Positions 28,290 to 37,764 of a stretch of DNA of 64,000 bases are shown piece after piece (within the stretch, counting starts at the first letter, position 1; every line of letters begins with the position of its first letter). The DNA lies in assembly GCA_018268465.1 (NCBI GenBank), contig JAFDWN010000016.1, positions 86,354 through 150,353 of the forward strand. Direction: 5' to 3'. This DNA comes from Actinomycetota bacterium. GTDB lineage: Bacteria > Actinomycetota > Actinomycetes > Mycobacteriales > Mycobacteriaceae. Under the pieces are notes generated by a model. The model was given only the letters and a program-made list of their open reading frames with translations. It did not search any database and had not been told where the DNA came from. The translations under genes were made by a program, and so were the position numbers.

Positions 28290-28997
28290 TCACAGCCAGC
28301 GCGGCGGCGCGATACCGGGATCGGCGTGCAGGCCGGCGGCTCCCCGCCCCGCCATCCAGCGCACCACCGCGGGCAACGGCCCCGCCACAGTGGGACCACC
28401 CGAGCCCAGAGTGACCGGCGCCCTGCCGTCGGCGAGTAGCACGATGCCGGGTGTCGGGTCGGCGTTTCGCCACCCGCCGGCGATATCTGCCATCAGCCCG
28501 TCGAGGACGGATTCGGGAAAATCGGCGAACCCAGCGCCGTTGTCGAGGTCCACGGCGTGGATCCACACCTCCCGCGCGCGCATCCACACCGTTTCCGTCG
28601 CGGGCACCGACCGGCCCTGCGCAGTGCGCACGGTCGCCCCCCAGGCCGCATCGGGCAGACTGCGCCATTTCTCGTCAAGCCGCGCCACGGTGTCGTCGAA
28701 CAGGTTCCGCAGGACTCCCGGGCTCAGCGTGGCGCCCGCGCCGATCTCCTCGGCCCGGTGCTGTGCCGACGGGTACATCGGCGTCTCCACGCCAGTAGCT
28801 GCCCAGTCCAGCAGTCGGCAGATCGCCGCGGCGTTGTAGCCGACATGGGCCACCAGGTGACGGCGGCTCCAGCCCGTCAGGAGCGTCGGCGCGTCCAACT
28901 GCTCGTCGGTCAGCGTCGCCAGCCCCTGCGCGAACAGCGCGGTGCCGCGGCGGGTGATGGCCAGTCGCTCGGGCAGTTCGAGGTCATCGAAAGCCAC
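28290..28997 (-). CDS. maleylpyruvate isomerase / mycothiol-dependent family protein
   Basis: A protein of about 235 residues in the DinB-like mycothiol-dependent (MDMPI) family. Metal-ligand positions are visible: a histidine in SRRHLVAHVGYNA and a Glu-x-x-x-His in REVWIHAVDL. The C-terminal domain (GGWRNADPTPGIVLLADG onward) is also characteristic. True maleylpyruvate isomerase works in gentisate breakdown, but no such genes are nearby, so the substrate is unknown; thiol transfer using mycothiol is the general theme. The start is the GTG at 28997. An ATG at 29021 would add eight residues. It stands downstream of the nitrate reductase gene on the same strand, separated by about 107 bases. 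Confidence 0.82.
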   Translation of the reverse strand: MAFDDLELPERLAITRRGTALFAQGLATLTDEQLDAPTLLTGWSRRHLVAHVGYNAAAICRLLDWAATGVETPMYPSAQHRAEEIGAGATLSPGVLRNLFDDTVARLDEKWRSLPDAAWGATVRTAQGRSVPATETVWMRAREVWIHAVDLDNGAGFADFPESVLDGLMADIAGGWRNADPTPGIVLLADGRAPVTLGSGGPTVAGPLPAVVRWMAGRGAAGLHADPGIAPPRWL

Positions 28998-29104
28998 GGG
29001 GCCACAGCCTACGTGGCGCATTTGATCCGGGTGGTGTTCTTGGCCGATCCCAAACCCTCGACCCGTGACCCCGGCCTTACCCGCGGGTGGGGTGGGGCCG
29101 GAGG

Positions 29105-32100
29105 TCAGTACACGTCGCGCACGTAACGCTTGTCCGCCACCAACTCGCGCTTGTACTCGTGGGTCTGTTCGTCGGACAACCCGCCGTGCTCCTTGATGAT
29201 GGCGCTCAGCGCGGTGTCGACGTCCTTGGCCATTCGGGTGGCGTCACCACACACGTAGAAGTGCGCTCCATCCTCCAGCCAGCGCCAGACGTCGGCACCG
29301 TAGTCGAGCATCTTGTGCTGCACGTACACCCGTTTGGCCTGATCACGGGAGAAGGCCAGGTCGAGCCGGTTCAGGAAGCCGTCGGCGACCATATCCTCAA
29401 GATCGGTGCGGTAGTAGAAGTTCTCGCTGCGATGCTGGTCGCCGAAGAACAGCCAGTTGCGTCCGGTGTGCCCGAGCGCGCGCCGTTCCTGCAGGAAGCC
29501 GCGGAACGGGGCGATACCGGTGCCCGGCCCCACCATGATCATCGGTGTCGAGGATTCCTCGGGCGGGCGGAAATGGGGTGAGCGCTGCAGGAACACCGGC
29601 ACCGGCGCATCGGCGCGGTCGGCGAGGAACGTCGAGCAGACCCCGCCGCGGGCACCGCCGTCGGCGCCGTGGTAACGCACCACCGACACCGTCAGCTGCA
29701 CCTCGTGCGGGCTGACGAGCGGGCTGGAGGAGATCGAGTAGTTCCGCGGGGTCAGCCGCACGAGTACGTCGCGCCACAGCTCGGGCTCGGCGTCCACCCC
29801 GAACTCGGCGACGATGTCCAGCCCGTTGCGGTTGACCAGCCACTTCTGTAGCCGGTCGCGTGGCGCGGCGAGCGTCTCCGCCGCCGACCGGTTGCGGCTG
29901 TGTTCCGCGACGAACCGCAGCAAGTCGGGGGTTACCCGGCAGATGTCGTAGCGCCGGGTCAGCGCGTCGCGCAGGGTCTCCTCCGCACCGTCAATCTCGA
30001 CGACGTGCTCACCGTCCAGGCCGGTGGCTGCCAACCATGCGGCCACCACGGCCGGATCGTTGGGGGCGAGCACGCCCAGCGAGTCGCCCACCGAGTAAGC
30101 CACGTCGTATTCGGAGATGTCGAAACCGAACTGCCGCACCTCTTTCGCTGACCCGGGGGCGGTGAGCACGGTGTTGCGGCACAGCGGGGCCAGGACCGGA
30201 TTGCCGCGGGTGAACGGATCAGCCCCGGCAGGTTTACGCCGGGCCGTGGCGGGGCTGGGCGCCGACGCGGGGGTACCGACCATCTCGGCCACCCGATCGG
30301 CCCAGCGGGTCATCGGCTCGTCGTCGTAGGCCTCGCATTCGGTGCGCGCGACCAGGGAGGTCGCGCCGAGCGCGGTCAGCCGGCCGTCGAGGGATTTCGC
30401 GTGCCCGCAGAAGTTCTCGTAGGACCGGTCGCCGATGCCCAGGACGGCGTAGCGCACCCCGTCGAGGCTGGGCGCGTCCGGAGACTCCAGCCGGCTCCAG
30501 AAGTCCGCGCCGTTGTCCGGCGGCCCGCCGTCGCCGAAGGTGCTCGTCACCACCAGCACCTCACGCGCCGCGGCCAGGTCGGACAACGCCAGATCGTCCA
30601 TGTTCACCAGCCGCGCGCCGGGCAGCCGTTCGGCGAGCTGGCCCGCGAAATCCTCGGCGGTTCCGGTCTGCGACGCCCACAGCACCAGCGGCCCGTCGGC
30701 GGGCTCCTCGGGACCCGCGGTGTTCCGCGAGTAACGGCCCGCCAGCAGACCGTTCACCCACAGCCGGAGCGGCGCGCTCACCGGCGCGGAGTCCGGCAGC
30801 ACCGGAACACCCGCCACATCGTCGGTCAGAGCGCTGAAAAACGCTGCAAGGTAGATCTTCTCGTCTTCGCCGGGAACGGGTTCGGGTTGCCCGACCAGGC
30901 CGAGTCGCACCGCGATCGGGTGGGCGCCCGCCGGTGTCGTGACCGGCGCCAGCGGGCGCAGCCCGACCGCACACACCTTGAATTCGGGCTGCAACGAGTC
31001 CGGGTCGACCGCGTCGTTGGTCAACGCGTTGACGGTCAGGTACTCGCCGTGTTCGTCGTTCCAGTGGAACGGGACGAAGCAACTGCCGGGCCGGATCCGG
31101 TCGGTGAGGACCGCGGGCAGCACGGCACGGCCCCGGCGCGAGGTCAGCTCGACGGACTGTCCGGGGGCGATGTCCAGGTCGGCGGCGTCCGCCGGGTTCA
31201 CCTCGACGAACGGGCCGCGGTTGAGTTTGTTGAGTTTGTCGACCTTGCCGGTCTTGGTCATGGTGTGCCACTGATGCTGCAGACGGCCGGTGTTGAGGAC
31301 ATACGGGAAGTCGGTGACGGCCGGATCGGGCAGCTCCGCGGCCTCCACATGCGGGCGAGGGTGGAACACGGCGCGCCGCGACGGCGTCGGGAACGCCAGC
31401 CTGGGGCGGTGGCCGTGCTCGTCGACGAACAACGTCTGACTCACACCGTCGTTGAGGTAGCGGATGGGGTGGCGGTCCCGGTCTCCCCCGGGCAGGTCCT
31501 GCGGGGGCACCGGCCACTGCAACGGTGTGCGGCGCAGCCGCTCGTAGGTGGCCCCCCGCAGGTCGTAGCCGGTCTTCGGGTTGGAGAACCGCCGGATCTC
31601 GTCGAAGATCTGTTCGCTGGACTTGAAGGCGAACGCCTCGCCGAACCCCAGATGTTCGGCGACGGCGCAGATCAGCTCCCAGTCGGGGCGGGCATCGCCG
31701 ACGGGCGGGATGGACTGCGTCAACAGGGTCAGGTTGCGTTCGGAATTGACCATCACCGCATCGGATTCGGCCCACAGCGTCGCGGGCAGCACGATATCGG
31801 CGTACCGGTTGGTGGCGGTGCCGTGATACACGTCCTGGGTGATGACGAGTTCCGCGGTCTCCAGACCATTGATCACGGTCCTGCGGTTCGCCATGCTGGC
31901 CACCGGATTGGTGCAGATGATCCAGCAGGCCTTGATCTCGCCGTCGGCCATTCTGCGGAACATCTCGACGGTGCCCGGCCCGACCTCGGAGCGGATTGCG
32001 CCCGGTTCCAGATCCCACTGGGTTTCCACGAACTCCCGGTCGTCGGCGGCGAGCACCGCGCGCTGTCCCGGCAGACCGGGGCCCATGTACCCCATTTCGC

Positions 32101-33148
32101 GTCCGCCCATGGCGTTGGGCTGACCGGTCAGCGACATCGGCCCGCTGCCCGGACGGCAGATCGCGCCGGTCGCCAGATGCAGATTGCAGATCGCGTTGGT
32201 GTTCCAGGTGCCGTGGGTGCTCTGGTTGAGGCCCATGGTCCAGCAGCTCATCCAGTCGCCGGCCTCGGCGATCATGCGCGCCGCGCCGCGGATGTCGGCT
32301 TCGTCCAGCCCGGTGATCTCGGCGACGCGCGCCGGCGGGTAGTCGGCGAGGAACGCGGGCATCGCTTCCCACCCCGTGGTGTGCTCGGCGATGAATTCCT
32401 GCTCGATGTCACCGTTTTCGACCAGCAGATGCAGCAGGCCGTTGAGCAGCGCCAGGTCGGTGCCGGGCCGGATGGGCAGGTAGAGATCGGCGTGCTCGGC
32501 GGTGGTGGTGCGGCGGGGGTCGACGACGATCAGCTTGGCGCCCGCCTTGAGACGCTCGGCCATCCGCAGGTACAGGATGGGATGACAGTCGGCCATATTC
32601 GAGCCGATGACGAAAAACAGGTCCGTGCAGTCGAAGTCGGTGTACGACCCGGGCGGCCCGTCGGCACCGAGGGACTGTTTGAAACCTGTTCCCGCGCTGG
32701 CCATGCACAATCGGGAATTCGACTCGATGTGCACGGTGCGCAGATAACCCTTGGCCAGCTTGGTGGCCAGATACTGCGCCTCGATCGACATCTGACCCGA
32801 GACGTACAACGCGACCGCATCGGGCCCGTGCTCGTCGACGATGGTGCGCAGCCGCCTGGCCGCCTCGGCGACGGCGTCGTCCACCGGGGTGGGGGTGAGA
32901 ACGTCGTCCCGGCTACCCCGCACCAGCGCCGTCGTGAGGCGATCGTCGTCGGCCCGCATCATCTCGGCATGCGTGGCCCCTTTTGTGCACAGCCGGCCGA
33001 AGTTGGTCGGGTGCAGCTTGTCACCGCTGACCCGGGCGATGACCGGTCGCCCGGTCGCCGGATCGGCGGTCGTCTGCACGGAGATACCACAGCCCACACC
33101 GCAGTACGAACATGCGGTGCGGGCTGTGGTGCTGTCGGGAACCGTCAT
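29105..33148 (-). CDS. nasN: assimilatory nitrate reductase fused to a flavodoxin/FAD/NAD(P)H reductase
   Basis: A 1347-residue fusion that should reduce nitrate to nitrite with electrons taken directly from NAD(P)H. The N-terminal molybdopterin enzyme has the 4Fe-4S cysteines Cys13, Cys16, Cys20 and Cys54. The likely Mo-ligand cysteine is in NSRLCMASAG near residue 149, and GADGPPGSYTDFDC follows. A flavodoxin domain begins near 817 (ASQTGTAEDFAGQLAERLPG). The FAD site is RNYSISSSPL near 1138. The nucleotide site is VGPGTGIAPFRGFLQERRALG near 1207, with YVCGDA later. The layout is that of the M. smegmatis assimilatory enzyme, which I recall being called NasN. It lies 9 bases after narK, in one operon. 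Confidence 0.93.
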   Translation of the reverse strand: MTVPDSTTARTACSYCGVGCGISVQTTADPATGRPVIARVSGDKLHPTNFGRLCTKGATHAEMMRADDDRLTTALVRGSRDDVLTPTPVDDAVAEAARRLRTIVDEHGPDAVALYVSGQMSIEAQYLATKLAKGYLRTVHIESNSRLCMASAGTGFKQSLGADGPPGSYTDFDCTDLFFVIGSNMADCHPILYLRMAERLKAGAKLIVVDPRRTTTAEHADLYLPIRPGTDLALLNGLLHLLVENGDIEQEFIAEHTTGWEAMPAFLADYPPARVAEITGLDEADIRGAARMIAEAGDWMSCWTMGLNQSTHGTWNTNAICNLHLATGAICRPGSGPMSLTGQPNAMGGREMGYMGPGLPGQRAVLAADDREFVETQWDLEPGAIRSEVGPGTVEMFRRMADGEIKACWIICTNPVASMANRRTVINGLETAELVITQDVYHGTATNRYADIVLPATLWAESDAVMVNSERNLTLLTQSIPPVGDARPDWELICAVAEHLGFGEAFAFKSSEQIFDEIRRFSNPKTGYDLRGATYERLRRTPLQWPVPPQDLPGGDRDRHPIRYLNDGVSQTLFVDEHGHRPRLAFPTPSRRAVFHPRPHVEAAELPDPAVTDFPYVLNTGRLQHQWHTMTKTGKVDKLNKLNRGPFVEVNPADAADLDIAPGQSVELTSRRGRAVLPAVLTDRIRPGSCFVPFHWNDEHGEYLTVNALTNDAVDPDSLQPEFKVCAVGLRPLAPVTTPAGAHPIAVRLGLVGQPEPVPGEDEKIYLAAFFSALTDDVAGVPVLPDSAPVSAPLRLWVNGLLAGRYSRNTAGPEEPADGPLVLWASQTGTAEDFAGQLAERLPGARLVNMDDLALSDLAAAREVLVVTSTFGDGGPPDNGADFWSRLESPDAPSLDGVRYAVLGIGDRSYENFCGHAKSLDGRLTALGATSLVARTECEAYDDEPMTRWADRVAEMVGTPASAPSPATARRKPAGADPFTRGNPVLAPLCRNTVLTAPGSAKEVRQFGFDISEYDVAYSVGDSLGVLAPNDPAVVAAWLAATGLDGEHVVEIDGAEETLRDALTRRYDICRVTPDLLRFVAEHSRNRSAAETLAAPRDRLQKWLVNRNGLDIVAEFGVDAEPELWRDVLVRLTPRNYSISSSPLVSPHEVQLTVSVVRYHGADGGARGGVCSTFLADRADAPVPVFLQRSPHFRPPEESSTPMIMVGPGTGIAPFRGFLQERRALGHTGRNWLFFGDQHRSENFYYRTDLEDMVADGFLNRLDLAFSRDQAKRVYVQHKMLDYGADVWRWLEDGAHFYVCGDATRMAKDVDTALSAIIKEHGGLSDEQTHEYKRELVADKRYVRDVY

Positions 33149-33157
33149 CGATGTGTG

Positions 33158-34600
33158 TCAGCCGGCCCCGACTGTCGCGGGCATCCGGCCGATGTGCTCG
33201 CCGGTGTGTGCCCGGTGCTCCTGCAGTCGCAGGAACACGAACCACGTCACGAACGCGCACACCACGTAGAAGCCGAGGAACACCCAGAACGCCATCGTGG
33301 CCGACTTGGCGTCACTGACGTAGGACGCGCGCAGCACGATGTTGATGAACACCCCGCCCAGAGCCCCGACCGCACCGGCGAAGCCGATCAGCGCACCGGA
33401 CATACTGCGCGACCATTGCGCCTTCTCCTCGCGGCTGAGATCGTCGCGGGACTGCGCCTTGGCCTCGAAGATCGACGGGATCATCTTGTAGGTCGAGCCG
33501 TTGCCGATACCCGAGAGGATGAACAGCAGGATGAAACCGGCGACGTAGGCGACCATCTGACCGCCGGTGGGCGCACCGGCCGACATGTCGTCGATCACCC
33601 CGGCGGTCACCAGGATTCCCGCGGCGAAGATCATCGCCACGAACGTGTACAGGGTGATCTTGCCGCCGCCGATGCGGTCGGCCAGCTTGCCACCGACCGG
33701 GCGGGCGAGCGACCCCAGCAGCGGGCCGAGGAATGCGATCTGTGCGGCGTGCAACGAAGCCTGCGCGGGTGTGTCGCCGCCGGCGAGGTAATTGATCTGC
33801 AGCACCTGGCCGAACGCGAACGAGAACCCGATGAACGATCCGAAGGTCCCGATGTAGAGGAAGCTCATCACCCAGGAGTGCTTGTACCGCAACGCTTCAC
33901 CGAGCGCACCCAGATTGGACTTCTGATTGCGCAGGTTGTCCATGAACAGTGCGGCGCCCACCGCCGCCACGCTGATGGCGACGAGGTAGATGGCACAGAC
34001 GATTTCGGGGCGGGTGTTACCGACAGTGGCGATCACCAGCAGGCCGATGAGCTGGATGACCGGGACGCCGATGTTTCCGCCGCCGGCGTTGAGGCCGAGC
34101 GCCCAGCCCTTCAGGCGCTGCGGATAGAAAGCGTTGATGTTGGTCATCGACGAGGCGAAGTTGCCCCCGCCGAGCCCAGCGAACGCCGCGACGAGCATGA
34201 ACGTCGTGTAGGACGTGCCCGGCTGATTCATGAAGTACAGCGTCAGCAGGGTCGGGATCAGCAGTAGCAGCGCGCTGACGATCGTCCAGTTCCGTCCGCC
34301 GAAACGAGCGGGTGCGACGGTGTAGGGGATGCGCATGAACGCGCCGACCAAGGTCGGCACCGCCACCAGGAAGAACTTGCCGGCTGCGTCGATGCCGTAC
34401 ACGTCCTGCGGCATGAACAGCACCATCACCGACCAGATCGACCAGACCGAGAATCCGACGTGCTCGGCCACGATCGACCAGATCAGGTTGCGTTTGGCGA
34501 TGTCTTTGCCACCCGCCTCCCACGCGGCGACGTCCTCGGCGTCCCAGTGCTCGATATCCCTGCTTCGAGACCTCGAAACAGGGGTTGTCTGTGCGGACAT
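33158..34600 (-). CDS. nitrate/nitrite MFS transporter (NarK family)
   Basis: A 480-residue major-facilitator protein with about twelve membrane segments. The two nitrate signature regions are present as GLGGGNFASSMTNINAFYP in the first half and GNGSTYKMIPSIF in the second. Signature arginines are in FMRIPY and LARPVGG. It should bring nitrate into the cell for the reductase encoded next to it. The open frame extends to 34711, but the ATG at 34600 has GGAGG eight bases upstream and follows no homologous sequence, so I use that. It is the first gene of the narK-nitrate reductase operon and diverges from the nirB operon across about 276 bases. Confidence 0.93.
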   Translation of the reverse strand: MSAQTTPVSRSRSRDIEHWDAEDVAAWEAGGKDIAKRNLIWSIVAEHVGFSVWSIWSVMVLFMPQDVYGIDAAGKFFLVAVPTLVGAFMRIPYTVAPARFGGRNWTIVSALLLLIPTLLTLYFMNQPGTSYTTFMLVAAFAGLGGGNFASSMTNINAFYPQRLKGWALGLNAGGGNIGVPVIQLIGLLVIATVGNTRPEIVCAIYLVAISVAAVGAALFMDNLRNQKSNLGALGEALRYKHSWVMSFLYIGTFGSFIGFSFAFGQVLQINYLAGGDTPAQASLHAAQIAFLGPLLGSLARPVGGKLADRIGGGKITLYTFVAMIFAAGILVTAGVIDDMSAGAPTGGQMVAYVAGFILLFILSGIGNGSTYKMIPSIFEAKAQSRDDLSREEKAQWSRSMSGALIGFAGAVGALGGVFINIVLRASYVSDAKSATMAFWVFLGFYVVCAFVTWFVFLRLQEHRAHTGEHIGRMPATVGAG

Positions 34601-34794
34601 GGTGCTGGCCTCCGGTATCGGTCGACGGGTGGCAATTCGGGCTTGCCCATAGATGTACGGGCAGGGGATTCCACGTCCGTTGCACGTTCGTATCCGCAGT
34701 GTCAAAACCACCTCACATTGATGTTCGGGGGTCCGTGAGGACTTCGCGGGCGGTTCCGGGCCGGTTCAGCGGGATTCACGGGCGAATCGCGGTC

Positions 34795-34810
34795 GAAACA
34801 GGGCCGAAAC
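34795..34810. promoter_or_regulatory. GlnR-like direct repeat in the nitrate promoter region
   Basis: GAAAC at 34795-34799 and again at 34806-34810 are separated by six bases. This matches the spacing and half-site style of actinobacterial GlnR boxes. It is 67 bases before the first gene of the nirB operon and about 195 bases from narK, so it could switch both under nitrogen limitation. It is a pattern match only. The remaining 34601-34876 region also has a TTGACA (minus strand, 34705-34700) but no convincing -10 partner. Confidence 0.4.
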
Positions 34811-34876
34811 AAAAGGCTTCTAGCTTCGAGCGATCAGCCCCCGCTCATCCAGCCCACCGGAAGGCGAGCACAGCGC

Positions 34877-35233
34877 ATGACTGACGGTAGCAATCCCCAA
34901 TTCCTGCAGGGCGCATTCGAATTCGAAGGCAGCGGCTATGAAAAGCCGACGCTTCTCGACGACGCGCTGCGTTACGTCGTGCCGGCCGGGTCGGTGACCC
35001 AGCCGGTGTACTTCCGCGGCGGCAACTCGACGAAACAAATGGTCACCGTCGTGCTGTTCCGCGACGGCAAGCCGATGCGTTACTTCCCCATCGCCGCCAA
35101 GGGCGCCACGCACGTCTCGCTGCGTGTGGTCGAGGACCTGCTCGCCGACACCGTGCTCGAGTTGTTCATCGCGGCGCCCGACGGTGCGCGGGGCACCGTG
35201 ATCGTCGACCTGGGGCTGGTGGAGATCGCATGA
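34877..35233 (+). CDS. conserved small protein of the nirBD operon
   Basis: A 118-residue soluble protein with no family I can name. The sequence looks like alternating beta strands (YFRGGNSTKQMVTVVLF, YFPIAAKGATHVSLRVV, TVIVDLGLVEIA), perhaps a beta-sandwich. There are no cysteines, so it is not a redox carrier. The ATG at 34877 follows a GGAAGGCGAG site. Its last codons overlap the nirB start (ATGA), which argues for a job tied to nitrite reductase such as assembly, cofactor delivery or regulation. Confidence 0.7.
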   Translation: MTDGSNPQFLQGAFEFEGSGYEKPTLLDDALRYVVPAGSVTQPVYFRGGNSTKQMVTVVLFRDGKPMRYFPIAAKGATHVSLRVVEDLLADTVLELFIAAPDGARGTVIVDLGLVEIA

Positions 35234-37764
35234 CCCGATCTCGGCTCGTGGTCATCGGCAACGGGATGGCCGGTATGCGCGCCGTGGAGGAGATCCTGGC
35301 CCGCGGCGGGTCGGATGCATTCGACATCACCGTGTTCGGCGACGAGCCCTACGGCAACTACAACCGCATCATGCTTTCCAATGTCCTTGCCGGGATTGAC
35401 GATACGACCGAGATCTACCTCAACGAGCTGGACTGGTACGCCGACAACGGCGTGGACCTGCGCGCCGGGGTGCGGGTGGTGCGCCTCGACCGTTTCGCGC
35501 GTCTGGTGTACGCCGACGACGGGACGACGCTGCGCTACGACCAGCTGATCATCGCCACCGGCAGCCGCGCGTTCTTCCCGCCGATGGCAGGGTTGTGGTC
35601 CGACGACAAGACCCTGGCCGACGGCGTATTCGGCTTCCGCACGCTCGATGACACCTCGTCGATGATCGACGAAGCCGCCAACCGCACCAAGGCCGTCGTC
35701 ATCGGCGGCGGGCTGCTCGGGTTGGAGGCCGCCCGCGGCCTGCAAAACCGCGGACTGGCCGTCGCAGTGGTGCATTCGGGGCCGACGCTGATGAACGCTC
35801 AACTCGACGACGCCGCCGGGGCGATCCTGCGCCGGTCGGTCGAGGAGCTCGGCATCGAGGTGCTCACGTCGAAACGCACCACCGAGGTGCTTACCGCCGA
35901 CGACGGCCGGCTGCGCGGGGTGGCTTTCGCCGACGGCAACACCGTCGACTGCGACATGCTGGTGATCGCCACCGGCATCCGGCCCAACGTCGGCCTGGCC
36001 CAGCGGGCCGGGCTGACCGTCGAGCGCGCGATCGTGACCGACGACCACATGCGCTCGATCGACGACGACCGCATCTATGTCGTCGGCGAATGCGCCCAGC
36101 ACCGCGGACAGGTGTACGGGCTGGTAGCGCCGTTGTGGGAGCAGGCCACGGTGCTGGCCGACCACCTCACCGGCACCGACAGGTCGGCGGCGTACCACGG
36201 CTCGCGCACCGCGACGAAACTCAAGGTCGCCGGGGTGGACGTCGCGGCCATGGGGGTCAAGGCACCCGAACACGACGACGACGAGTTCGTCCAGTACAGC
36301 GAACCCAAACACGGGGTCTACAAGACGGTGGTGATCCGCGACGGCAAACTTGTCGGCGCGACACTGGTGGGCGACGTGTCGAAGGTGTCGTTCCTCACCC
36401 AGGCCTTCGACAGTGGGCTGCCGCTGCCCGACGAGCGGGTCTCGCTGATGTTCGATATCGGCACCCCCGATGTCGGGGTCGGTGTCGCCGAACTGGCCGA
36501 CGACGCGCAGGTGTGCAACTGCAACGGCGTCACCAAGGGCGCGTTGGTGGCGTGCGTCGGCGGCGGGGAGACGTCGGTGACGGGAGTGATGGCGAAGACC
36601 AAGGCCGGCAAGGGGTGCGGCTCGTGCAAGCAGCTGGTGGCCCAGATCGTGGAGTGGGCCGCCGGCGGCACGGTGACCGAGGATCCGTCGGCGTCCTGGT
36701 ATGTGCCGGGCATCCCCTACGACAAGCAGACGTTGATGCGCCATATCCGTGAGCTGGAATTGCATTCGGTGTCTTCGGTGTTCGCCGCGCTGGCCCCCGA
36801 GGGAAAGCCGGACGCGAGCTCGAAGATGGGCCTGGCCTCGCTTCTGGAGACGATGTGGGCCGACGAGTTCGTCGACGAACGGGACGCCAGGTTCATCAAC
36901 GACCGCGTGCACGCCAACATCCAGCGCGACGGCACATTCTCGGTGGTGCCGCAGATGAAGGGCGGCGTGACGAGCGTGGCGCAGTTGCGCAAGATCGCCG
37001 ACGTCGCCGAGAAGTACGAGATCCCGATGATCAAATGCACCGGCGGACAGCGCATCGACCTGCTCGGCATTCGCAAGGAAGACCTCCCCGCGGTGTGGGC
37101 CGACCTGGACATGCCGTCCGGCTACGCCTACGGCAAGAGCTTCCGGACGGTGAAAACCTGTGTGGGAAGCGACTTCTGCCGCTTCGGTGTCGGCGACTCG
37201 ACCGCGCTGGGTATCGCGCTGGAAGAACGCTATCAGGGGCTGGCCAGCCCGGCGAAGATGAAACTGGCGGTCACCGGCTGCCCGCGCAACTGCGCCGAGG
37301 CGCTGTGCAAGGACCTCGGTGTAGTAGCCGTCGACGGCGGACGCTGGGAGATCTACGTCGGCGGCGCGGCGGGGGCGCACATCCGCAAGGGCGACCTGTT
37401 GGCCACGGTCGACGATCCGCAGACCGTGATCACGCTGGCCGGCCGGTTCCTGCAGTACTACCGGGAGAGCGCGAACTGGCTGGAACGCACCTACGCGTGG
37501 GTGCCCCGGGTGGGGATCGACAAGATCCGCGCGGTGCTGATAGAGGAGGCCGACGACGCCTTCCTGGCGGGGCTGGACGAGCGGATGCAGAAATCCGTCG
37601 ACGCATATCGCGATCCGTGGCAGGACGGGCGAGAGCCGGCGACGGAGGGCCAGTTCAGGACGTCGCTGCCGTTGCTGCCGCTCCCCCAGGTCCCCGGGGC
37701 ACTCGCACGTACGGCCACCGCCGATGAGCGGTCCGTAACCGCAGGAGAAGGGGCGATGTCGTGA
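35230..37764 (+). CDS. nirB: assimilatory nitrite reductase large subunit
   Basis: Reduces nitrite to ammonium with NAD(P)H. It is 844 residues. The first part is a FAD/NAD oxidoreductase (VIGNGMAGM at about residue 10; VVIGGGLLGLEA near 157). A BFD-type 2Fe-2S segment follows (CNCNGVTKGAL near 428 and GKGCGSCKQL near 460). The siroheme/4Fe-4S domain has CVGSDFC near 642 and TGCPRNCAEALC near 681. All four siroheme-cluster cysteines are present, so the enzyme looks complete. The start overlaps the preceding small gene (ATGA) and the end overlaps nirD (GTGA). Confidence 0.97.
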   Translation: MTRSRLVVIGNGMAGMRAVEEILARGGSDAFDITVFGDEPYGNYNRIMLSNVLAGIDDTTEIYLNELDWYADNGVDLRAGVRVVRLDRFARLVYADDGTTLRYDQLIIATGSRAFFPPMAGLWSDDKTLADGVFGFRTLDDTSSMIDEAANRTKAVVIGGGLLGLEAARGLQNRGLAVAVVHSGPTLMNAQLDDAAGAILRRSVEELGIEVLTSKRTTEVLTADDGRLRGVAFADGNTVDCDMLVIATGIRPNVGLAQRAGLTVERAIVTDDHMRSIDDDRIYVVGECAQHRGQVYGLVAPLWEQATVLADHLTGTDRSAAYHGSRTATKLKVAGVDVAAMGVKAPEHDDDEFVQYSEPKHGVYKTVVIRDGKLVGATLVGDVSKVSFLTQAFDSGLPLPDERVSLMFDIGTPDVGVGVAELADDAQVCNCNGVTKGALVACVGGGETSVTGVMAKTKAGKGCGSCKQLVAQIVEWAAGGTVTEDPSASWYVPGIPYDKQTLMRHIRELELHSVSSVFAALAPEGKPDASSKMGLASLLETMWADEFVDERDARFINDRVHANIQRDGTFSVVPQMKGGVTSVAQLRKIADVAEKYEIPMIKCTGGQRIDLLGIRKEDLPAVWADLDMPSGYAYGKSFRTVKTCVGSDFCRFGVGDSTALGIALEERYQGLASPAKMKLAVTGCPRNCAEALCKDLGVVAVDGGRWEIYVGGAAGAHIRKGDLLATVDDPQTVITLAGRFLQYYRESANWLERTYAWVPRVGIDKIRAVLIEEADDAFLAGLDERMQKSVDAYRDPWQDGREPATEGQFRTSLPLLPLPQVPGALARTATADERSVTAGEGAMS

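Noticed and set aside
30401-34267. A 1288-codon open frame on the plus strand
   Set aside because: It is antisense to the nitrate reductase and narK genes and has shadow-type composition with no domain.
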